Shown here: piece by piece, positions 1 through 6,718 of the stretch | Layout: each line of letters starts with the position of its first letter | Numbering within the stretch: the stretch's first letter is position 1 | Origin: CAYLYP01 sp964387795 | GTDB lineage: Bacteria; Bacteroidota; Bacteroidia; Bacteroidales; UBA7960 | NCBI GenBank assembly: GCA_964387795.1 | Contig: CAYLYP010000079.1 | Span: forward strand, 1-14,209 | Length of the DNA stretch: 14,209 nt | Reading direction: 5' to 3' | Translations under genes and position numbers: made by a program | The notes under the pieces: generated by a model | What the model saw: the letters and a program-made list of their open reading frames with translations, nothing else | Databases searched by the model: none | Told to the model about the DNA's origin: nothing

Positions 1-2890
1 TGCTTTCGCATAAGTTTGCATCTATTACAGTGTAGCTATAAGTACCTGCCAAAAGTGTTAGAGGATATTCGTTGCCGGTCATTTCACCAACATATTCGCC
101 ATTTGAATAAACGCTATAAGGTGCAGTGCCGCCTTCAGCTGTAATAACTGCTGAGGTTTCTCCTCCATTACATGCGATGCTTCCAAATGAATAACCTGCT
201 ACCAATAATTCTGGTTGGCTGATACCAAATTCAACTGATGCTTCGCATCCGTTTTCATCTATTACCATCCAGCTATATTCGCCAGCGCTTACTGGTAATG
301 TAATAGCTCCGTCAACGAGTTGTCCAAGTGATGTTGCACCGTCAAACAATTCGTAAGGGGTAGTGCCGCCTTCAGCTGTTACTACAACTTCAGTCTGGTC
401 ACCATTGCATAAAATTGTTCCAAAGTTATATCCTGTTGTTAGGGCTTCTGGTTCGGTAACTACAAAATCAACTGATGCTTCGCATCCGTTTTCATCTATT
501 ACCATCCAGTTATATTCGCCTTCTCCAACTGATAATGTAATAGTCCCTTCAACCATTTGTCCAAGTGATGTTTCACCGTTGAACAGTTCGTAAGGTGCAG
601 TGCCGCCTAATGCATTTACTGTAACATCAGCCTGGCCACCATTACATAAGATTTCTCCAACTATTTCTTCTGTTTCGAGAAGTGCTGGTTCGATGATAGT
701 AAATGATAATGCTACTTCGCAACCATTGGCATCTCTTACAGTCCAGTTATAGTCACCTGCTGTAACAGCATGTGAAATGCTTCCATCAACAATTTCCCCT
801 ATTAAGGTCTCACCATCATATAGGTTGATTGGCAGTGTGCCACCTGTTGCTGTTACTGTTGCTATTGTTTCTTCTCCATTGCAAAGAACATTGGTATATT
901 CAAGTCCAACTTCCAATGCAAGAGGTTGGGTAATTTCAACTTCAACTTCAAATAAACATTCGTTGGCATCAACTACATTGTAGTTATACAAACCAGCCAA
1001 AACACCATTAAATGTATAATTGTTTCCTTCTAACTGAGCAATCAGGGTTTCACCATTATAAATTGAATAAGGTGCAGTGCCACCACTAACTGTTAAATTC
1101 AAATCAGTTGAATTGCCATTGCAAAGGATAGGTTCAAATCCTGTTTCAACAAAAAGAGCTGCAGGTTCAGTAATGGTTATACATTCTGTATAAACACAAC
1201 CATTAACATCAACAAATGTTACCTGATATACTCCTGGAGCTAAACCAGAGAAAGTAGTTGGATAGCTTTTCAGTGAAGATTCACAATCACCAGGAACATC
1301 ACAACCTACCAACAAACAAAGGTGGGCAAATCCTGAACCAGGACTTACTACTTCAACCTGGATACTTCCATTGTTCAAACCAAAGCAAGTTACATTTGTT
1401 GAAGTGATATTAAGGATGATTTGAGGAGGATTATTAATAATAATCTCTTCTGTTGTTGCTACACACTCGTTTTCATCAATTACTGTCACGGTATAAGTAC
1501 CGGCAGGAAGATTTTCGAAAATGCCATTTTCCTGGAAATTAACACCGTCAATGCTATAAGCAAGAACTCCGGTGCCACCGTTGGCAACTACTGTTATTAC
1601 GCCTGCTGAATCACCATAGCATAAAGGATCTGTAGCATTTACTTCTCCGATAACGATTAATTCAGGTTCTGTAATGTTAACATTAACAATAGCTTCGCAA
1701 CTATTTACATCAGAAACAGTCCAGCTATAATTGCCTGCGCCAAGGCCTGCAACAATGGTATTCTCTTCAAATGAAGCAACTAATGTTTCTCCATCATATA
1801 ATGAATACATTCCTGTTCCACCCTGAGCAGATATAGTTACATCGGTAGTATTACCATTACAAAGGATCTCATTAAAAGTAAATGATGCGATTAATGAATC
1901 AGGCTGTGTAATTTCAAATGATACTTCATCTGCACATCCATTTTCATCTTTCACAATCCAGTTATAATTACCAGCACCAAGACCGGCAACAATAGTATTC
2001 TCTTCAAATGAAGCAACTAAAGCGTCCCCATTATATAATGAATACATACCTGTTCCACCCTGTGCAGATACAGTTACATCGGTAGTGCCGCCATAACATG
2101 CGATAGGATCAAAAGCTTTATCAGCTTCAAGTAATGTTGGCTGTGTGATTTCGAATGCAATCTGTGATTCGCAACCATTGGCATCAACAACAGTCCAGCT
2201 ATAAGTGCCTACTGTTAAATCGCCAACTTCAACCAGACCATCAAATGACCCAACTACTACGAGTTCGCCATTCATAATTTTATAAGGAGCGGTGCCACCT
2301 GCTGCGTTTACAGTAGCAAAAGTAGAGCCTCCAAAGCAAAGAATGCTTCCGGTTTGAACACCTGAAGTCAGTTCTGTAGGTTCAGTAATTGTAAAATCTA
2401 CAACAACATCACCACAATTATTAGCTTCGCTTACTGTTACACTATAGCTTCCAGCCAAAAGGCCTTCAATAGTATAAGTATTAACATCCTGCTCAAGAGT
2501 AACGGTATTACCAGCCCAACTTAAAGTATAAGGCATTGTGCCACCATTAATAGTAATTGTTGCACTGCCTTCATAACCATTGCAAAGTGCATTTATTGGA
2601 GTTGCAGAAGCTTCAAGAGGAAGTGGTTCGGTAACAACAATACAAATTTCATATTCACATTCACCTTTTACAAGTCTGTAAGTATATTCTCCAGCTGTTA
2701 AGCCTCCTGCCATAAAGAATCCAGGATTGCTTTTTAAGTTAGGAACAGTGCAATCTTCACATTGTGGTTCGCAACCAAAAAGTAAACATTGTGTATCGTA
2801 AGGTTTCTCAATTCCGGTTACCCAAATAGAGATTGAACCATCATCACCACCAGGACAGCTTACATGTGATACAACTACCTCAATTTCGGG
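1..2890 (-). repeat. Twelve tandem SprB-type repeats, about 240 bp each
   Basis: The C-x-G motif that opens each repeat recurs near 2855, 2590, 2345, 2105, 1870, 1625, 1385, 1130, 885, 655, 412 and 170, giving a period of about 235-265 bp. Two adjacent pairs are very similar at the DNA level: the repeats around 1680-1920 and 1920-2150, and those around 180-420 and 420-660. Repeats 1 and 7 carry an extra cysteine-rich loop and are correspondingly longer. The array continues past the left edge. Confidence 0.9.
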
Positions 2891-3556
2891 GGTAGGACAT
2901 GGAGCAGGTTCTGGTTCAAAAGTACGTAAAGAGATATTGTCAAAACCAAAATCATTGCCTGATTGAATTTTTGTAATCTCTTTAAAGGTAATTTTTGCAG
3001 TGCTTGCACTTGCATTTTCCCACATAATAATATGTTTTTCCCATATATTATTTGTGTTGGATGCAGGAGCAATAATGTCTCCCTGAACCAATACATCATT
3101 AATATATAAAGAAAGATTTGCTGAAGGATTGCCATTAAGGTTGTTCAGCATAAATGAGAATTCATATACTTTTCCGGGCTCAACTGATACAGTTTGTTCC
3201 CATGCGGTTGCATTGCCAGCGCCATAAGTAGCATTGGTATGCCCGTTTAAAAGCATATAATTCTGTCCTTCAAAAGCAGTGCCTTTGAAGCCAGTGTGAT
3301 AATCACCACCATAATATCCAACACCGTAAGTTCCTTCAGGAACCATTGTATTGGTACCAGGTGTCTGGTAATTGTACTCAGTCAAAAAGCCTGAGTTGCC
3401 TTCTTCAAAACCGCCGTTTACGATCAATTCAGGACCATAAACACCGTTTTTCAGAACGCTTGTTTTAGTTGTCACCACTTGAGCCATCATCGTATTGCAA
3501 CACAATGAGAGCAGAAGGACGAAAACCAACACAGAAAAATGTTTCAAGTGTTTCAT
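1..3556 (-). CDS. Giant secreted SprB-repeat surface protein (partial, C-terminus outside window)
   Basis: The frame is open from the ATG at 3556 to the left edge (1185 codons) with no stop, so the protein continues beyond position 1. Residues 1-26 are a signal peptide (MKHLKHFSVLVF...NTMMAQ). Residues about 35-205 form a jelly-roll, galactose-binding-like domain, beginning with the motif ELIVNGGFE and ending with FGFDNISL, as in CBM4_9/DUF642-type carbohydrate-binding modules. From about residue 225 there are twelve repeats of about 81 residues with the pattern ILCNG..., GGT.PY, AG.Y.W.V.D.NGCE, I.EP, typical of the SprB repeat family. First and last repeat cysteines in view are residues 234 and 1129. 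Family knowledge: SprB-type proteins are T9SS-exported cell-surface adhesins, and SprB itself mediates gliding in Flavobacterium. A gliding role here is not shown. The expected C-terminal sorting domain cannot be seen. The repeat family is secure, the biological role is inferred. Confidence 0.9.
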   Translation of the reverse strand, partial: MKHLKHFSVLVFVLLLSLCCNTMMAQVVTTKTSVLKNGVYGPELIVNGGFEEGNSGFLTEYNYQTPGTNTMVPEGTYGVGYYGGDYHTGFKGTAFEGQNYMLLNGHTNATYGAGNATAWEQTVSVEPGKVYEFSFMLNNLNGNPSANLSLYINDVLVQGDIIAPASNTNNIWEKHIIMWENASASTAKITFKEITKIQSGNDFGFDNISLRTFEPEPAPCPTPEIEVVVSHVSCPGGDDGSISIWVTGIEKPYDTQCLLFGCEPQCEDCTVPNLKSNPGFFMAGGLTAGEYTYRLVKGECEYEICIVVTEPLPLEASATPINALCNGYEGSATITINGGTMPYTLSWAGNTVTLEQDVNTYTIEGLLAGSYSVTVSEANNCGDVVVDFTITEPTELTSGVQTGSILCFGGSTFATVNAAGGTAPYKIMNGELVVVGSFDGLVEVGDLTVGTYSWTVVDANGCESQIAFEITQPTLLEADKAFDPIACYGGTTDVTVSAQGGTGMYSLYNGDALVASFEENTIVAGLGAGNYNWIVKDENGCADEVSFEITQPDSLIASFTFNEILCNGNTTDVTISAQGGTGMYSLYDGETLVASFEENTIVAGLGAGNYSWTVSDVNSCEAIVNVNITEPELIVIGEVNATDPLCYGDSAGVITVVANGGTGVLAYSIDGVNFQENGIFENLPAGTYTVTVIDENECVATTEEIIINNPPQIILNITSTNVTCFGLNNGSIQVEVVSPGSGFAHLCLLVGCDVPGDCESSLKSYPTTFSGLAPGVYQVTFVDVNGCVYTECITITEPAALFVETGFEPILCNGNSTDLNLTVSGGTAPYSIYNGETLIAQLEGNNYTFNGVLAGLYNYNVVDANECLFEVEVEITQPLALEVGLEYTNVLCNGEETIATVTATGGTLPINLYDGETLIGEIVDGSISHAVTAGDYNWTVRDANGCEVALSFTIIEPALLETEEIVGEILCNGGQADVTVNALGGTAPYELFNGETSLGQMVEGTITLSVGEGEYNWMVIDENGCEASVDFVVTEPEALTTGYNFGTILCNGDQTEVVVTAEGGTTPYELFDGATSLGQLVDGAITLPVSAGEYSWMVIDENGCEASVEFGISQPELLVAGYSFGSIACNGGETSAVITAEGGTAPYSVYSNGEYVGEMTGNEYPLTLLAGTYSYTVIDANLCES

Positions 3557-4104
3557 AAGGTTTTAATTAGAGATTTTGTTTTGCATCAAATGTTTGATTC
3601 TTTAAAAAAAATAACAAAAAAGAATCCTCGTTGGGGAGGGGGAAGAATTCAAAACGCTTTTTGATTAAACTGTATATCATCCTTTTAGTCGATATTTTTG
3701 TTTTCTTGGGGCGTCTTTTTATATTTTGTGTAAAATTATCCTGCCTTTTTTGTTTAAACAATCGGGACTTTCACATATTTTTTTGTACGGATATATACCT
3801 AGTTAATCCTTGGGTTGATTTTGTTTAACCACTGTAAATCAATATTTGAGAGATACAAAACCATTAATATTTGTTTTTTTTCGTATTAAAAATATTTTAT
3901 CTAACCATTACAATTTTGAATATTTAGCCTTATGAAGCTTTTTCTTATCCCAATCAACTCATTAATTATACATACCAACATCCGGTTTCATACTGAATAA
4001 ATCACCCAGGCCCTGCGGGAAAACATATTATAAGCAGGATGGCTACCATTTAAAATCACCTTAATCCCAAAACCTATCCTCTTCATAGAGCTATCATGTT
4101 CATA

Positions 4105-4220
4105 GTTGAGCCGGACTTAAAGCGGACTTAAAGCGGACTTAAAGCGGGCTTGAGCCGCTTTCAACCCGGTTCAAACCCGCCTCAAACCCGCCTCAAACCC
4201 GGCTCAACCCCGGCTCAACC
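4105..4220. repeat. 11-bp tandem array that inverts at its centre
   Basis: Ten consecutive units begin with CG exactly every 11 bases (4112, 4123, 4134, 4145, 4156, 4167, 4178, 4189, 4200, 4211). The first three are identical (CGGACTTAAAG) and the fourth is CGGGCTTGAGC. From 4156 on the units are in the opposite orientation (CGCCTCAAACC and variants). On one strand all fit the consensus GRYTTRARSCG with little variation. The outer ends are perfect inverted repeats: GTTGAGCCGG at 4105-4114 and CCGGCTCAAC at 4210-4219. Inside, pairing between arms is imperfect. The block is far more GC-rich than the surrounding DNA. I do not recognise it as a named repeat family. It does not look coding, since 11 is not a multiple of 3. 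Confidence 0.9.
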
Positions 4221-4221
4221 T

Positions 4222-4233
4222 ATACCATGGTAT
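4222..4233. repeat. 12-bp perfect palindrome ATACCATGGTAT
   Basis: A perfect dyad that starts two bases after the 11-bp array. It could be a protein-binding site or simply part of the repeat element. A second CCATGG lies about 30 bases further on. Confidence 0.5.
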
Positions 4234-4375
4234 GGCATTGATAGTATCCTGTTAAGGCCATGGAAAAGCCTCAATAATTATGTAATACGCTATTGTTCAA
4301 CGCATTAATGACAAATATAGGGACAAACGATTGGGGAACAGCTAATGTTGTAGGGGCAGGTATTTTTCAAAAAAC

Positions 4376-5266
4376 CTATGTCAACCTGCTTACTATTGAT
4401 GTTTTATAATCGACCCCCTCAATTTGGAAGCGGTCAACTTTAAACTGATTGGTATCAAGATATTGTTCAATAAAAGGCAATTCAGGGGCATAATGAAAAC
4501 TACCTCCTGTTTTTAAGGATTTAAGGATTCCCATGTATTTTTTCCCATACTCAAGATAATTTCCGTCTTCTCTTAAATGATGATGCCAAAAATGATTTGA
4601 AAAACCAAGATTGCTCACTATTGTTCCCCATTTTTCAATGCCATAGTCATATTCCAGCCAGTCGGATTGCTCAAGGTTTCTATCTGTAAAGGAAAACCTG
4701 TCAATACCATAAGCATCAAATCCCTGCCTTAATAAATACTTAACAAGGTTTGCTTCCTTACCACATCCGATATCCAGAATTGGCCCCATCAATTTGGGTT
4801 CATCAATTTTCAATATGAGAATCTGTAATTTCTCACCATATTCAGAACAGGCAATGGGTTTAATATCATTATCTGCAGAGGTATATAAACGCTCTGCAAA
4901 AGGGTTGCTTTCTTTCAACCAGCGCTTCAGGTTTAAATAGTGGGTTGAGGAGATTATATCAACAGGCTTGTCTTTTGTTTTTATATGATAAAACAATTCA
5001 CAATAAATTTTCCTAAGTGCTTCTTTAGCCTCGGTGTTAAAAGCATAATACTGGTTTACCCTTGCAAACTCTTCAAGCGCTTTCTCAGTTGCGTAATCAA
5101 TAAGGACTTTTTCTAAGTCGGGTGATAGATAATCGAAATCAGATATTGACTTTATTGTATCATCAATAAAGCTTAATGACAAAGCTTTTTCATCAGGAAA
5201 AAGGTTCTTTCCCTTATTTGATTCAATTTGTTTATCAATACGCTTGCGATATTTGTCTTTTTGCAT
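4376..5266 (-). CDS. Class I SAM-dependent methyltransferase, substrate unknown
   Basis: The protein has a helical N-terminal part of about 160 residues without a family I recognise, then a Rossmann methyltransferase domain. Residue numbers here count from the GTG at 5272. Motif I is ILDIGCGKE at 165-173, which binds SAM. The acidic residue after strand beta2 is in YGIDR (188-192), with TIVSNLGFSNHF (217-228) near motif IV and LKTGGSFHYAPELPFIEQY (253-271) after it. A histidine-rich stretch, NHFWHHH (226-232), is unusual. The open frame reaches a GTG at 5272 followed by TTG and ATG. I place the start at the ATG at 5266 (296 residues) because no Shine-Dalgarno sequence supports the GTG. The gene lies 117 bases downstream of the porin on the same strand, so co-transcription is possible. 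The fold is confident, the target (protein, lipid, small molecule or RNA) cannot be told. Confidence 0.8.
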   Translation of the reverse strand: MQKDKYRKRIDKQIESNKGKNLFPDEKALSLSFIDDTIKSISDFDYLSPDLEKVLIDYATEKALEEFARVNQYYAFNTEAKEALRKIYCELFYHIKTKDKPVDIISSTHYLNLKRWLKESNPFAERLYTSADNDIKPIACSEYGEKLQILILKIDEPKLMGPILDIGCGKEANLVKYLLRQGFDAYGIDRFSFTDRNLEQSDWLEYDYGIEKWGTIVSNLGFSNHFWHHHLREDGNYLEYGKKYMGILKSLKTGGSFHYAPELPFIEQYLDTNQFKVDRFQIEGVDYKTSIVSRLT

Positions 5267-5389
5267 CAACACCCATATTTAAAGTAAAAAAGAATGGAAT
5301 GACAAATTACGGTCTAAAGGAAGTAACACCCTATAATTACTATATGTAGGATATTGATTTATAAAACAAAAATTGCTTTGCAGAAATCA

Positions 5390-6388
5390 TCAAAACTTCA
5401 CCACAAACTCAACAACAAATTTATTATCAGTATTTTCAATGTTTGATTCATAAAAGTATTGTTCATAGTTGAGCCTGATGTCATTTAAAAAAGGTTTATT
5501 CAGGCTAAAGGTCAAGCCACCAGTAATCCTTGATCGAGCAACATCCGATTTAATATTTCCACTATCGTCAAACCTCACATTATCAGTCATTATATCATAA
5601 CGGAGTACCGGGGATATCTTTCTGAGGTGCTTTGCGCTTTCTGTAAAGATATTATATGAAGCAAAAGCAAAAAATCCCTGTGTTGGATTATATGTATTAT
5701 CCTGATAGGTTTTATAAAAAACTTCTGTTTCAAGGTGCAGCTTATAAAACTCAATCCATGCACCCGCATTGAACAAATTCATCCTCAAATCAGTTGGGCA
5801 AATAGAATTGACATTGGCAAACAGCTCCATATTTGAAAAGGGTTTAAGCTTGAGCCTGGCCACATAGCTCATTTCGTCAGGTTTTCTCCAGGTCTTTTGG
5901 TTGTATAATCCGGTGCCATTATAAATTCCGGCTGAGAAATCAAAGGGGATGCTTATTGAATTGATAAAATCGATAGTAAAACCCACATCACGAAGCCCTG
6001 TAAGTTGTTTGCCGATAAACGAACGATTGGCAAAATACAGTTGGTGTGGAGAACGTAGGTTATCGGTGCTAAAAGGAATTTTTTGCTGGCCTACTGTCAG
6101 CCTTAACCAATCAAGAGGCTGGATGCGTATATAGGCATCAAGCATACGTGTCACCCCTTCATCCGACAAATCTATTTCAGCTTTATAAGAGGTGATGGTA
6201 CTCAGCTTTCCATTCACGCTAAAGCGGGCATTTCTCACCTGAAAACGATGCTCATTTTCATTTGTGTTATACTCATATTTTGCCCTTATTGATCCCTCAA
6301 TATTGGGTTTATATAAGGTGTCAGCCTGTCCGGCAAAAGCAATAACAGATAAAAACAAAGGCAAAATGATGATAAGTATTCTGGGCAT
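5390..6388 (-). CDS. Outer-membrane porin, phosphate-selective porin O/P (OprP-like) family
   Basis: 332 residues. A signal peptide occupies residues 1-19 (hydrophobic IIILPLFLSVIAFA, cleavage probably after AFA). The rest is alternating hydrophobic/polar beta strands of a 16-strand-type barrel and ends in VVEFVVKF, with the terminal phenylalanine expected for outer-membrane barrels. Family signatures include IRAKYEYN near 34-41, RNARFSVNGKL near 52-62, DAYIRIQPLDWLRLTVGQQKIPFS near 84-107 and the following FANRSFI segment. Bacteroidota members of this family are often annotated as phosphate-selective porins, but selectivity is not established by homology alone. The protein is slightly shorter than the usual 350-420 residues. 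It is transcribed away from porZ, with the methyltransferase downstream on the same strand. Confidence 0.85.
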   Translation of the reverse strand: MPRILIIILPLFLSVIAFAGQADTLYKPNIEGSIRAKYEYNTNENEHRFQVRNARFSVNGKLSTITSYKAEIDLSDEGVTRMLDAYIRIQPLDWLRLTVGQQKIPFSTDNLRSPHQLYFANRSFIGKQLTGLRDVGFTIDFINSISIPFDFSAGIYNGTGLYNQKTWRKPDEMSYVARLKLKPFSNMELFANVNSICPTDLRMNLFNAGAWIEFYKLHLETEVFYKTYQDNTYNPTQGFFAFASYNIFTESAKHLRKISPVLRYDIMTDNVRFDDSGNIKSDVARSRITGGLTFSLNKPFLNDIRLNYEQYFYESNIENTDNKFVVEFVVKF

Positions 6389-6494
6389 CGTCAGTTTATT
6401 TTTGTTTAAAACCTACGCATTATAATGAAAAACGATGCGAAGTTATAAAAAATAGGGGTATTAAAACAAAGTCCTTCCCCCAAACAATAATAAA

Positions 6495-6523
6495 CAAATA
6501 TACCAGTTATATCCAGAATTCAA
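6495..6523 (-). promoter_or_regulatory. Possible Bacteroidota promoter for the porin gene
   Basis: On the minus strand, TATATTTG (6502-6495) fits the TAnnTTTG -7 consensus. TTG (6523-6521) lies 18 bases upstream, within the spacing known for the -33 element. It implies a leader of about 100 bases. Motif match only. Confidence 0.35.
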
Positions 6524-6667
6524 CAGCTCTCTGATCTGAACCTAAACAGTTGGATTTTTTAAAAAAACAATCTGACAAAATAATAATTCGTGCAACATTA
6601 CGTTTTATAAACAAGGCAAGCAATTGATTTTTTTTTATCAGTGCTGAGAGTTGCAATATATGTTTAT

Positions 6668-6675
6668 TAAATTTG
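6668..6675 (+). promoter_or_regulatory. Possible -7 element for porZ-recO
   Basis: TAAATTTG matches TAnnTTTG and lies 43 bases before the porZ start. The only TTG nearby upstream (6651-6653) is 14 bases away, shorter than usual, so the -33 box is uncertain. Confidence 0.25.
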
Positions 6676-6718
6676 TTATGATATTGCCGTACAAGGATGA
6701 TGTCAATTAAATAAAACA

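Larger units (their letters stand above)
3557..4375. other. 819-bp intergenic region between the adhesin gene and the methyltransferase gene
   Basis: Both flanking genes are on the minus strand, so this is the 5' leader of the adhesin and the 3' flank of the methyltransferase. Positions 3557-3950 are AT-rich, with a G-rich block at about 3631-3643 (C-rich on the coding strand) and a possible long-loop stem (GATTCTTT 3596-3603 with AAAGAATC 3619-3626) about 40-70 bases before the adhesin start. Positions 4105-4233 hold the 11-bp array and a palindrome listed separately. The short open frames here (3567-3761 minus, 3631-3828 plus) are low-complexity and lack any recognisable domain. I saw no exact TAnnTTTG promoter on the minus strand upstream of 3556. 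Confidence 0.7.
6389..6718. other. Divergent intergenic region between porin and porZ
   Basis: 330 bp of AT-rich DNA that must hold the promoters for both genes. Candidate -7 elements are listed separately on each strand. The minus-strand open frame at 6507-6764 overlaps the porZ start and shows no domain, so I treat it as spurious. Confidence 0.6.

Noticed and set aside
1..2890. Evenly spaced repeats that might suggest a CRISPR array
   Set aside because: The period is about 240 bp and the frame is open throughout, with a clear SprB protein repeat pattern.
3596..3626. 8-bp inverted repeat with a 15-base A-rich loop in the adhesin leader
   Set aside because: The loop is long and the stem AT-rich, so a stable or functional structure is not supported.
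3567..3828. Two overlapping ORFs on opposite strands in the adhesin leader
   Set aside because: Both are translations of AT-rich, low-complexity sequence rich in Phe, Lys and Leu, without domain or start context.
4358..4378. Possible hairpin terminator at the methyltransferase stop
   Set aside because: The stem is A/T only apart from three pairs, has a bulge and overlaps the stop codon, and no T tract follows on the minus strand.
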